A DNA stretch of 40,165 nt from Bacillota bacterium. Lineage in GTDB: Bacteria; Bacillota; Clostridia; Lachnospirales; Lachnospiraceae. Shown here piece after piece: positions 16,726 through 24,734 of this stretch (position 1 is its first letter; each line of letters starts with the position of its first letter). Under the pieces are notes generated by a model. The model was given only the letters and a program-made list of their open reading frames with translations, searched no databases and was not told the DNA's origin. The stretch lies in the NCBI GenBank assembly GCA_023443225.1, contig JAEZVF010000074.1, positions 1 through 40,165 on the forward strand, given 5' to 3'. The translations under genes and the position numbers were made by a program.

Positions 16726-16905
16726 ATGAAAGATATTCAGGTTTATCTGCATTGTGGGAAGGAAGATTCAAGATACGAAGAAGTCATGAAAAAAACTATG
16801 GAAACATACGTAATAGCAGCGAAAAAAATACTAGACCATAGTACGTTAACCCTTGAAGAGAAAAAACAACTCTTGGTGGAGATAATGATTTTAGAAAAAA
16901 GATAA
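16726..16905 (+). CDS. Unknown 59-aa protein at the left end of the element
   Basis: I do not recognise it. It starts MKDIQVYLHCGKEDSRYEEV and continues as a probable helical segment ending LTLEEKKQLLVEIMILEKR. A purine-rich GGGATAGGG lies about 6 bases before the ATG at 16726; an in-frame TTG at 16678 is less likely. Being a small, charged, helical protein next to attL, it could be a recombination directionality factor for the serine recombinase. That is a positional guess only. Confidence 0.5.
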   Translation: MKDIQVYLHCGKEDSRYEEVMKKTMETYVIAAKKILDHSTLTLEEKKQLLVEIMILEKR

Positions 16906-16984
16906 CCAAAACATACCCAAATAGTAATGAAGAGTTCACAATAAGAAGTGAAAAATAAGAAGTTTATAAACAAAACAACCATTA

Positions 16985-17038
16985 TATGATAAAGTATGAC
17001 AAAATATGATTGACATATTACCAAGGAAATGATATAAA
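16985..17038 (+). promoter_or_regulatory. Promoter of the catabolic operon with three 10-bp-spaced direct repeats
   Basis: TTGACA (17010-17015), a 17-bp spacer and TATAAA (17033-17038) form a good promoter. TATGAT, TATGAC and TATGAT start at 16985, 16995 and 17005, one helical turn apart, and run into the -35 box. Direct repeats fit a DeoR-family operator, presumably for the regulator at 21764. Confidence 0.6.
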
Positions 17039-17113
17039 TAGAAGCATAATACAAAGTAGTTGATATATTATGAGTATATTTATGGAAAAAAGTGATTAAA
17101 AAGAGGTGAATGT

Positions 17114-17956
17114 ATGTCAATTATTAACATGTCTAAGCTATTAAAAAAGGCAGAAGACGAGTTTTATGGTATTGGGGCATTCAATGTTGCTAATATGGAG
17201 ATGATTATGGGAGCAGTTCAGGCTGCGGAAGAGTTGAAATCCCCCATTATATTGCAAGTAGCCCAGGTTCGCCTCCCCTATTCCCCTCTCCATATCTTAG
17301 GGCCTATGATGGTAGCAGCAGCGAAGGCATCTACAGTACCCATTGCTGTACAACTGGATCACGGTATGGATTTGGAGACAATTAAGCAGGCACTAGATAT
17401 CGGCTTCTCTTCCGTAATGATAGATGCTTCTCATCTTCCTATTGAAGAAAATATTAGGATGGTGCAGAAGGTCAAAGAGATGTCTAGAGCCTATGAGGCT
17501 ACAGTAGAAGCCGAAGTAGGACAACTTGGTGGTAGTGAAGGAGATGCTGTGGATCAAGCAATGCTGCACTCTGATCCTTTGCATGTGGAAATGCTGTATC
17601 AAAATGCCAGGCCGGATGCAATTGCATTATCAATTGGAAATGCGCATGGTTTATACAAACAGGAACCACATCTTCAGTTTGACCTATTACTTGAGGCGAA
17701 GAAAAAGGTACCTATCCCTTTGGTGCTTCATGGAGGGTCCGGAATCAGTGATGAAGATTTCAGAAAATGTATTGCGGGCGGAATGCGAAAAATAAATATT
17801 GCAACTGCAACGTTTCATTCCGTTGAACATGCCGTAAGGGGTTACTGCCAAAAAGAAGAAATCAATTATTTTAAAATGAGCAATGCCATGGTACAAGGAG
17901 CCTATGAGAATGTCTACCGGCATATAAAAGTATTTCAAAGTGATAACAAAGCATAA
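17114..17956 (+). CDS. iolJ: Class II aldolase (IolJ/FbaA family)
   Basis: The 280-residue zinc-dependent aldolase shows QLDHGMD (zinc His), EAEVGQLGGSEGD, ALSIGNAHGLYK and LVLHGGSGIS, with KINIATATFHS at the phosphate-binding end. Family members cleave fructose-1,6-bisphosphate, tagatose-1,6-bisphosphate or 2-deoxy-5-keto-gluconate-6-phosphate. Neighbouring iolC and iolA genes make the last (IolJ) most likely: it would release dihydroxyacetone phosphate and malonate semialdehyde. AGAGGTG precedes the ATG. It is the first gene of the element's catabolic operon. Confidence 0.85.
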   Translation: MSIINMSKLLKKAEDEFYGIGAFNVANMEMIMGAVQAAEELKSPIILQVAQVRLPYSPLHILGPMMVAAAKASTVPIAVQLDHGMDLETIKQALDIGFSSVMIDASHLPIEENIRMVQKVKEMSRAYEATVEAEVGQLGGSEGDAVDQAMLHSDPLHVEMLYQNARPDAIALSIGNAHGLYKQEPHLQFDLLLEAKKKVPIPLVLHGGSGISDEDFRKCIAGGMRKINIATATFHSVEHAVRGYCQKEEINYFKMSNAMVQGAYENVYRHIKVFQSDNKA

Positions 17957-17991
17957 GCTAAGTAGAAATGCAAATGAAAGGAAGGTTATAC

Positions 17992-19008
17992 ATGGGACAT
18001 ATTAAGTTTGATAAAACGAAACAATTTGATTTGATTCTGATTGGAAGAATCGCTATTGATTTAAACCCGGTTGACTATTACAAACCGTTATCAGAAAGCA
18101 CGACCTTTAAGAAGTATGTGGGAGGGTCACCTGCCAATATCGCAGTAGGTATGTCGCGTTTGGGAGATAAGATTGGTTTTATTGGAAAGGTTTCAGACGA
18201 TCAGTTTGGTGATTATGTGACTAACTTTTTTATCAAGGAAGGAATTGATACCAGTCATATTACCAGATGTAGCAATGGAGAAAAATTAGGACTTACCTTT
18301 ACAGAAATACTTAGTGAAACAGAAAGTAGTATTTTGATGTATCGAAATGAAATTGCAGATTTACAACTTACAGTTTCTGATATTGATGAAGAGTACATCA
18401 AGAGTTCCAAAGCTGTTCTCATCTCTGGGACTGCGCTGGCTGCTAGCCCATCTCGGGAAGCCGCATTAAAAGCCCTATATTTGGCGAAGAAGAATGATGT
18501 AAAAGTTATATTTGATATTGATTATCGAGCTTATAATTGGAAAAACAAGGATGAAATTGCAATCTATTATTCCATGGTAGCGAAAGAAAGTGATGTAATT
18601 CTAGGTTCTAGAGAGGAATTCGATTTAACGGAACAGTTAATTGAACAAGGGAGAAATGATAAGCAGACAGCAGAGTATTTTCATTCAAAGGGCTGCAGCA
18701 TTGTTGTAATCAAGCACGGAAAAGAAGGATCTACTGCCTATACGGACGATGGGAATCATTACAGCATCAAGCCATTTCCGGTTAAGCTTCTTAAATCCTT
18801 TGGTGGTGGTGATGGATATGCCTCAGCATTTTTGTATGGTTTGCTGGAAGGGTTTGACATCCTTGATTGTCTTGAGATGGGAAGTGCTTCAGCAGCAATG
18901 TTAGTTGCCAGCCATGCATGCTCACAGGATATGCCGGATTTACCTTCCTTAAAGGCTTTTATCACGGAAAGCAAATTAAAATATGGTGAGATGATAGCCA
19001 GAGATTAA
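17992..19008 (+). CDS. iolC: PfkB-family kinase, 5-dehydro-2-deoxygluconokinase (IolC)
   Basis: The 338-residue kinase opens FDLILIGRIAIDLNPVDYYKPL and FKKYVGGSPANIAVGMSRLG, which is specific to IolC among PfkB kinases. The catalytic region reads SFGGGDGYASAFLYG, with the base aspartate preserved and Gly in place of the usual Ala in GAGD. It would phosphorylate 2-deoxy-5-keto-D-gluconate. I chose ATG 17992, which follows AAAGGAAGG; the ATG at 17968 has no ribosome binding site. It lies 35 bases after the aldolase gene. Confidence 0.88.
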   Translation: MGHIKFDKTKQFDLILIGRIAIDLNPVDYYKPLSESTTFKKYVGGSPANIAVGMSRLGDKIGFIGKVSDDQFGDYVTNFFIKEGIDTSHITRCSNGEKLGLTFTEILSETESSILMYRNEIADLQLTVSDIDEEYIKSSKAVLISGTALAASPSREAALKALYLAKKNDVKVIFDIDYRAYNWKNKDEIAIYYSMVAKESDVILGSREEFDLTEQLIEQGRNDKQTAEYFHSKGCSIVVIKHGKEGSTAYTDDGNHYSIKPFPVKLLKSFGGGDGYASAFLYGLLEGFDILDCLEMGSASAAMLVASHACSQDMPDLPSLKAFITESKLKYGEMIARD

Positions 19009-19085
19009 CCGATCAGCAAGGCGGAATACAACAATACGTTTTGACTTGTACACTAAACTAAATCATAGATAAAAGGAGAAAGAAT

Positions 19086-20588
19086 ATGGAAACAATCAGG
19101 TATTTTGCGGGTGGAAGAGCTCGTGAATCAAAAACGGAAGTATTCAATGAACTATATAACCCTAGTACAGGAGAAATAACGGCAAAGGTACCTTGCTGTA
19201 CAAAAGAGGAAGTAGAAGAAGTAATCGCTATTGCGAAAGAGGCTTATCAGTCTTGGTCGAAAGTTCCTGTACTTAAAAGGGTTCAAATACTTTATAACGT
19301 GCGTAACCTAATCATTGAACATATGGACGAGCTAACTTTATTAGTTGCGACAGAACATGGTAAGGTTTGGGAAGAGGCAAAAGGAGATGTATTAAAGGCA
19401 CAAGAAGGTACAGAGCTGGCATGCTCAGTTCCATCCCTCATTATGGGTGAATCCTTAATGGATACTTCTGCTGGTTATGACACAAATCTTTACCGTGAGT
19501 CACTTGGAGTTTTTGCCGGGATTGTACCATTTAATTTCCCAGCCATGATTCCATTTGGATGGATGACACCAGTTTGCGTTGCTAGCGGTAATTGTATTAT
19601 ACTTAAAGTATCTAGTTTAACTCCAAGGACTGCATTAAGACTGGCAGAGCTTTACAAAGAAGCAGGAATACCGGATGGTGTTGTGAATGTGATTACTTGC
19701 AGTAGAAATGAGGCAGAAATCTTCTTACATCACCCGGATATTAAAGGAATTTCCTTTGTTGGAACAACTGGAGTTGGAAAACACATCTATGGAGTAGCAG
19801 CTTCCAACGGAAAAAGGGTTCAGGCATTATGTGAAGCGAAGAATCATGCACTTGTAATGAATGATGCTGCCATTGACCGTACAGCTGCAGGTATTGTTAA
19901 TTCTGCATTTGGATGTGCAGGTGAAAGATGTATGGCACTTCCTGTTGTAGTAGCAGAAGAAGGAATTGCAGATGCTTTAGTAGCTAAAATTGTTGAGCTG
20001 GCAAAAGCATTAAAGATTGGACCGGCATATGATAAGACCTCCACACTGGGTCCAGTGGTTAACCAAAAGCACAAAGAAAGCATATTAAAATGGATACAAA
20101 AGGGTATTGACGAAGGGGCTAAGATGGTTCTTGACGGAAGAAATGTTACAGTGGAAGGTTTTGAAAATGGTTATTACCTTGGACCAACTATTTTTGATAA
20201 TGTAACAGAAGAGATGACAATCGGTACTTCAGAGATTTTCGGACCGGTCCTTTGTATTAAAAGAGTGAAAAGCTTTGAAGAAGGTATTACCATTATGAAC
20301 AATAATCCATTTGCAAACGGTTCTGTTATCTTTACCCAAAACGGCTATTTTGCAAGGGAATTCGTTAAGAGAACAGATGGCGGTATGGTAGGGGTTAATG
20401 TTGGTATTCCAGTGCCAGTAGGAGTATTTCCATTTACCGGACACAAGGATTCCTTCTTTGGAGACCTTCACTGTCTAGGTAAAGATAGTGTAAGATTTTT
20501 CACGGAAAGCAAGACGGTTACTACCAAATGGTTTGATGAAGATGAGATGAAGAGTACCAAGGTAACAACCTGGGACGGAACCATCTAA
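19086..20588 (+). CDS. iolA: CoA-acylating (methyl)malonate-semialdehyde dehydrogenase
   Basis: The 500-residue aldehyde dehydrogenase carries the MmsA/IolA features: VPFNFPAMIPFGWMTP, the Rossmann GTTGVGK, CEAKNHALVMNDA and catalytic C282 in FGCAGERCMALP. This subgroup is CoA-dependent and decarboxylating, turning malonate semialdehyde into acetyl-CoA, CO2 and NADH. That is the step after the IolC and IolJ reactions. AAAGGAGA precedes the ATG, 78 bases after iolC. Confidence 0.93.
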   Translation: METIRYFAGGRARESKTEVFNELYNPSTGEITAKVPCCTKEEVEEVIAIAKEAYQSWSKVPVLKRVQILYNVRNLIIEHMDELTLLVATEHGKVWEEAKGDVLKAQEGTELACSVPSLIMGESLMDTSAGYDTNLYRESLGVFAGIVPFNFPAMIPFGWMTPVCVASGNCIILKVSSLTPRTALRLAELYKEAGIPDGVVNVITCSRNEAEIFLHHPDIKGISFVGTTGVGKHIYGVAASNGKRVQALCEAKNHALVMNDAAIDRTAAGIVNSAFGCAGERCMALPVVVAEEGIADALVAKIVELAKALKIGPAYDKTSTLGPVVNQKHKESILKWIQKGIDEGAKMVLDGRNVTVEGFENGYYLGPTIFDNVTEEMTIGTSEIFGPVLCIKRVKSFEEGITIMNNNPFANGSVIFTQNGYFAREFVKRTDGGMVGVNVGIPVPVGVFPFTGHKDSFFGDLHCLGKDSVRFFTESKTVTTKWFDEDEMKSTKVTTWDGTI

Positions 20589-20645
20589 TATGTATAATTA
20601 AGTCTGTTAAGATTTTAAGAGACCATACAACAAAGGAGAAATAAG

Positions 20646-21659
20646 ATGAAATCTTTGTTTTTAGAAGGACCTGGAATAATTAATATAAAAGAAATACCTT
20701 TTCCGGAAGAACGGGAAGGGTATGCAATCATAAAAATGACAGCAGCAAGTATCTGTGGTTCTGATATTAGTGCTTATCGTGGACATGGACAGGCTATTCC
20801 GTACCCACTTATTCTAGGACATGAAGCTGTGGGGACCGTGGAACAGATTGGTGCTAATGAGCATGGTATTGAAAAAGGCGACTTTGTTATATTGGATCCC
20901 TATATTTTCTGTGGTACTTGTTATTCCTGTTCCCTGGGACGTACAAATTGCTGTGAGCAATTGAAAGTGTTGGGTGTGCAGACGGATGGAGCAATGCGGG
21001 AATATATATCCCACCCTAACCACCTTCTTCATAAAATACCAAAGAATATACCTTTGGAACTGGCGCCACTTGCTGAACCGCTTACGATTGCACTGCACGG
21101 TATGCATCGGGCTCAATTGAAAGAAGGAGAACATGTAGCGATCATTGGGGCTGGCCCAATTGGATTATTAGCTGGAATGGCTGCTCTTCAATACGGAGCA
21201 ATTCCTGTATTAATTGATATGGTAGAAGAACGCTTAGAATTAGGGAAATACTTAGGCATAAACCATGTGGTTAATGTATCTACACAGGATGCAACCGAAT
21301 ACCTGAAAGAAATTACGAATGGGCGGATGGCAGAGGTCGTACTCGAAATGTCTGGTTCCCATGTGGGTATCCAAAATTCCTTATCCTATGCTTCCTATTG
21401 TGGACGTATCTCCTTTACCGGCTGGCCAACCGGGGAAACTGCGCTTAATACGCCACTCATTACCCGTAAAGAACTTGATATCCGTGGTGCCCGTACTAGT
21501 GTCAAGGAATTCCAGGAAGCCTTAGATATGATTTCTACCGGCAAGGTAAATGCAAAGGCGATATTAAGTGAAACTGTCACCTTTGAACAACTACCGCTAG
21601 CATTTAAAAACCAATCTGATTATCCAGGAAGATATCTAAAGATTACTGCTTTGTTTTAA
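20646..21659 (+). CDS. Zinc-dependent alcohol (sugar/polyol) dehydrogenase, MDR family
   Basis: This 337-residue protein has catalytic-zinc residues in ASICGSDIS and LGHEAVG. The structural-zinc cysteines are in CGTCYSCSLGRTNCC, and the NAD-binding motif is GAGPIGLLAG. It resembles the sorbitol/threonine/galactitol-1-phosphate dehydrogenase group. As last gene of the operon it could oxidise the entry substrate that feeds IolC, since the usual inositol enzymes (iolG, iolE, iolD, iolB) are absent. AAAGGAG lies 6 bases upstream of the ATG. The substrate is unknown. Confidence 0.88.
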   Translation: MKSLFLEGPGIINIKEIPFPEEREGYAIIKMTAASICGSDISAYRGHGQAIPYPLILGHEAVGTVEQIGANEHGIEKGDFVILDPYIFCGTCYSCSLGRTNCCEQLKVLGVQTDGAMREYISHPNHLLHKIPKNIPLELAPLAEPLTIALHGMHRAQLKEGEHVAIIGAGPIGLLAGMAALQYGAIPVLIDMVEERLELGKYLGINHVVNVSTQDATEYLKEITNGRMAEVVLEMSGSHVGIQNSLSYASYCGRISFTGWPTGETALNTPLITRKELDIRGARTSVKEFQEALDMISTGKVNAKAILSETVTFEQLPLAFKNQSDYPGRYLKITALF

Positions 21660-21679
21660 AATACTCATAAAAGTTTAAA

Positions 21680-21746
21680 AAAGCCAGTCCGGCGTTCCTA
21701 AGTCTTAACGTAATTAGAATTAGGAATGCTGGACTGGCTTTCTTTT
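21680..21746. terminator. Bidirectional terminator between the dehydrogenase and deoR genes
   Basis: AAAGCCAGTCCGGCGTTCCTA pairs with TAGGAATGCTGGACTGGCTTT (about 21 bp, one or two wobbles) across an AT-rich loop, with A and T tails. Confidence 0.88.
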
Positions 21747-21763
21747 GTATAGAAATGGTCAAA

Positions 21764-22528
21764 TTATTCTGCAATCATTAATTGAATATCACAATTATTT
21801 TTTTCTAAGTATTCCTTTAGTGGAGCAGGAGGGATGGCATCTGTAATAATCGAATCGATATTCTCAAAATTTGAAAAAGTCATTAGTGAAATGACGTCAA
21901 ACTTCGTATGATCCACTAACAAGTAATTTTTTTGACTTTTCATCAATGCGGTACGTTTAATATCGGTTTCAGAAGGCGAAGAATTTGTTGCGCCTCCTAT
22001 GGTTGAAATCCCAGTAGCAGCAACAAATGCTTTACTTATATTGTATTTACTTAATACATCTGCAGCACTGGAACCTGTAAAGGATAAGGTCTCCCTGTTT
22101 AAGGAACCGGAGAGGGAGATTACATTAATATTTGGAAACGGTATAGAGCGCATAATTACTTCTATATTATTTGTTAAGATGGTTAGGTTTTTGATATTTG
22201 TGATATATTCGATCATATGCATGGTCGTTGTTCCGGAGTCAATAAAAATAATTTCTCCGCTTTTTACGAGTTCTGCTGCTTTTTTTGCTATTAACTGTTT
22301 TTGCTGAAGATTATTAATATTACGTTCATCAAAGGAAGTCATGGACTTATAACCTTCTACTGTGACTCCTCCATATATTTTTTTGATATTCTCAGTAGCT
22401 ACCAGTTCATCAATGTCACGTCGTATGGTATTCTTTGAAACATGAAATTCTTCACAAAGCTGGTCAAGTGTAACGGATTTATTTAAAAAGATATAATTCT
22501 TTATATCATTAATTCGTTTGGATTTCAT
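21764..22528 (-). CDS. DeoR-family transcriptional regulator
   Basis: The 254-residue protein has an N-terminal DeoR helix-turn-helix (about residues 17-55; TLDQLCEEFHVSKNTIRRDIDEL, then KKIYGGV). A C-terminal sugar-phosphate sensor domain (about 75-230) has the typical IFIDSGTTTMHMIEYI and LSGSLNRETLSFTG loops. It converges on the catabolic operon and is the likely repressor, released by a phosphorylated intermediate, as IolR is in Bacillus. AGGAGTA lies upstream of the ATG. Confidence 0.9.
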   Translation of the reverse strand: MKSKRINDIKNYIFLNKSVTLDQLCEEFHVSKNTIRRDIDELVATENIKKIYGGVTVEGYKSMTSFDERNINNLQQKQLIAKKAAELVKSGEIIFIDSGTTTMHMIEYITNIKNLTILTNNIEVIMRSIPFPNINVISLSGSLNRETLSFTGSSAADVLSKYNISKAFVAATGISTIGGATNSSPSETDIKRTALMKSQKNYLLVDHTKFDVISLMTFSNFENIDSIITDAIPPAPLKEYLEKNNCDIQLMIAE

Positions 22529-22699
22529 ACATTACTCCTCTCTATCAAAATAATAAATATTCTATTTTCCTATTATAACATGAATTTATGAGTGAAAGCA
22601 AACACATAATGAGAATAATGTTATCATAATATAATAAAAACATAACATGAATATTATCAGAATGGTGAAGTGTTGCAAACCATTTAAGATGGAGGAAAA

Positions 22700-24331
22700 A
22701 TGCAGTTTGCTATTTACAGCCGCAAGTCCAAATGGACCGGAAGAGGTGACAGTATAGAGAATCAGCTGGTCATGTGCCGTGAATATATCATGGCGAATTA
22801 TCCTGATGTCAAGGAAGAAGAAATTTATGAATATGAAGATGAAGGTTTTTCTGGAAAGAATACACAGAGGCCACAGTTTCAAAAGATGATGGTTGATATG
22901 AAAAAGGAACATTTTGACTATTTGGTTTGTTATAAGTTGGATCGCTTAGGTAGAAATCTTTCGGATCTAGTGAATCTAATTGAAGAATTAAACAAACTGG
23001 AGACTTCCTTTATCAGTATACGAGAAAAGTTTGATACATCCACTCCAATCGGTCGGGCAATGATGTACTTTACCGGTGTACTAGCCCAGATGGAGCGAGA
23101 ACAGATTGCAGAACGTGTCAGAGATAATATGTTAATGCTGGCAAGAACCGGGAGATGGCTTGGTGGGACTACACCTCTGGGATTTGATTCAAAGAAGGCA
23201 GAAATACTATCAGACAATCAAAAGGCTCGGACTTCCTATTATCTTGTGGCTAATAAAGAAGAGATGGAAATGGTGCAATTTATATATGGGAAGTTCCTAG
23301 ATATACAATCACTAACATGGCTGGAAACCTATTTTTTACAGAATCATATCAGGACGAAGAATGGTAAATTATATCAGATATCGACGATTCGGGATATCTT
23401 AACCAACCCTGTTTATTGCAGGGCAGATAAAGATTCCTATCTCTATTTCACAAACTTGGGTTGCCAGGTATGTATAGAATCTCATGAGCTGGATGGTATC
23501 CGTGGATTCATTGGTTATGGAAAAACTTCTTCGTTAAAATACCGTAATAAACAGAATGAACCTTCTGAATGGATTATATCCGTTGGAAGGCATGAGGGTA
23601 TACTTAGTGGGAGAGATTGGGTGAAAGTACAGCAAATTCTAGAAAATAATAAGAAAAAAGGTGATAATTTTCGAAAGGTACATAATCCGGTATCCCTTTT
23701 ATCCGGTATTTTATATTGTAGATGTGGTGCAGTTATGAGACCAAAGAATTATGCTGCACATCAAGTGGACGCAAATGGTAATCGAACCTTTGCCTATCTT
23801 TGTACAAAGAAGGAGAAATCGAATCGTAAGGACTGCAATATCTGTAATGTCCATGGTAACATTTTAGATCAAAAGGTCTGTGATAAGATATTGAATACTG
23901 TTACTTTACATCAGGATATGCATCAATCCTTGCAAAAATTGTTGGATGCACTGAAGCAGGAGCAGATAAAAATAATATCAGAACACGATATCTTATCCCA
24001 TGAGATAGAGGAAAAAAGAAACTGTATGAATCAATTGGTATTTTCTCTTGGCAAGTCCAATGGAAATACAAATTTTTTAAATTATGTGGAAAAGCAAATT
24101 GAGCAACTCGATCGGGAATGCAAGCTGCTGGAGAAGAAGATGGAAGAACTAAGTAAGGACAGCATAATAGACAATGTTGATAAGAACAAACAGCTAAATG
24201 ATACAAAGAAGCAATTACTATCCTTTTCGGATTCTTTTGAGATGTTATCTATTCAAGAAAGAAGGGATTATTTAAGAGGAATTATTAAAAGGGTTATTTG
24301 GGATGGGGAAAAAGTAGATGTGTACTTTTGA
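22700..24331 (+). CDS. Large serine recombinase (integrase of the element)
   Basis: The 543-residue protein has a resolvase domain (about residues 1-150) with catalytic S10 in YSRKS and the YKLDRLGRNLSDL and GRAMMYFTGVLAQMEREQIAERVRDN segments. A recombinase domain follows (about 160-290), then a zinc ribbon (CRCGAVMRP ... CTKKEKSNRKDCNIC) and a coiled coil (about 415-500). Such integrases join short attP and attB sites without host factors. AGATGGAGG precedes the ATG. Its position 40 bp from attR identifies it as the enzyme that inserted this element. Confidence 0.95.
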   Translation: MQFAIYSRKSKWTGRGDSIENQLVMCREYIMANYPDVKEEEIYEYEDEGFSGKNTQRPQFQKMMVDMKKEHFDYLVCYKLDRLGRNLSDLVNLIEELNKLETSFISIREKFDTSTPIGRAMMYFTGVLAQMEREQIAERVRDNMLMLARTGRWLGGTTPLGFDSKKAEILSDNQKARTSYYLVANKEEMEMVQFIYGKFLDIQSLTWLETYFLQNHIRTKNGKLYQISTIRDILTNPVYCRADKDSYLYFTNLGCQVCIESHELDGIRGFIGYGKTSSLKYRNKQNEPSEWIISVGRHEGILSGRDWVKVQQILENNKKKGDNFRKVHNPVSLLSGILYCRCGAVMRPKNYAAHQVDANGNRTFAYLCTKKEKSNRKDCNICNVHGNILDQKVCDKILNTVTLHQDMHQSLQKLLDALKQEQIKIISEHDILSHEIEEKRNCMNQLVFSLGKSNGNTNFLNYVEKQIEQLDRECKLLEKKMEELSKDSIIDNVDKNKQLNDTKKQLLSFSDSFEMLSIQERRDYLRGIIKRVIWDGEKVDVYF

Positions 24332-24355
24332 TACAGAACGTGTCATCAATTTCCG

Positions 24356-24511
24356 TTAAACTGCCATTGCATTACCGCATCCACTTGGACCTACTATAGC
24401 AATAAACTCACCGTCATTGACTTCAAAAGAAACATCTTCTAATGCAGGTGTTTCTCCATCAAGGCTATGGTAGTTATAACAAATGTGATCGATTCTCAAT
24501 AGTTCTCCCAT
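24356..24511 (-). pseudogene. ABC ATPase, 5' part of the gene split by the element
   Basis: The minus-strand frame starts at an ATG with GGAGGAACCT before it. It encodes MGELLRIDHICYNYHSL... through GEFIAIVGPSGCG (46 codons, to 24374), then five element-derived codons and a stop. It is exactly the piece missing from the ATPase at 15991-16627. Because the host promoter and ribosome binding site are intact, a truncated 51-residue peptide may still be made. Confidence 0.88.
24359..24390. other. attR, right junction of the integrated element
   Basis: On the plus strand element sequence CCATTGCA meets TTA (24372-24374), followed by host CCGCATCCAC. It shares TTA with attL. CCATTGC is the second arm of the attP palindrome. 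Confidence 0.8.
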
Positions 24512-24734
24512 AGGTTCCTCCATATTTCGTTATATAGTATTATATGAAGGCTGGAAGGATAGGTGCCTTTTGTTAGAATATAAACATACTTGGAGTATTG
24601 CACGCAATTGCACACTTACCTTGTCGCATTGATGTAGAGGGAGGGATTCAAATACATATTGCTAAAACTATGTATATCAGTTAAAATGGTTACATAAGTA
24701 TTAACATTCCAAAATAGTGAGGAGAATGATTAGA

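Larger units (their letters stand above)
16625..24374. mobile_element. 7.75-kb serine-recombinase integrative element with catabolic cargo
   Basis: The element interrupts the ATPase gene inside its Walker A lysine codon. Between the two shared TTA copies (16625-16627 and 24372-24374) lie 7,747 bases: one small ORF, an aldolase-iolC-iolA-dehydrogenase operon, a deoR gene and a large serine recombinase ending 40 bp from the right end. Deleting it restores the host gene exactly in frame. The joined ends give CCATTGC-ATTA-GCAATGG, a palindromic attP. There are no conjugation, replication or phage structural genes, so it is integrated but not self-transmissible. Confidence 0.88.

Noticed and set aside
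22586..22912. Minus-strand ORF of 108 codons opposite the recombinase start
   Set aside because: It overlaps the strongly supported recombinase gene and the deoR promoter, has low-complexity hydrophobic composition and no ribosome binding site.
16625..24374. Composite transposon or insertion sequence as explanation of the 7.7-kb insert
   Set aside because: There are no terminal inverted repeats of transposon type, no transposase and no target duplication longer than the 3-bp core; the serine recombinase explains it.
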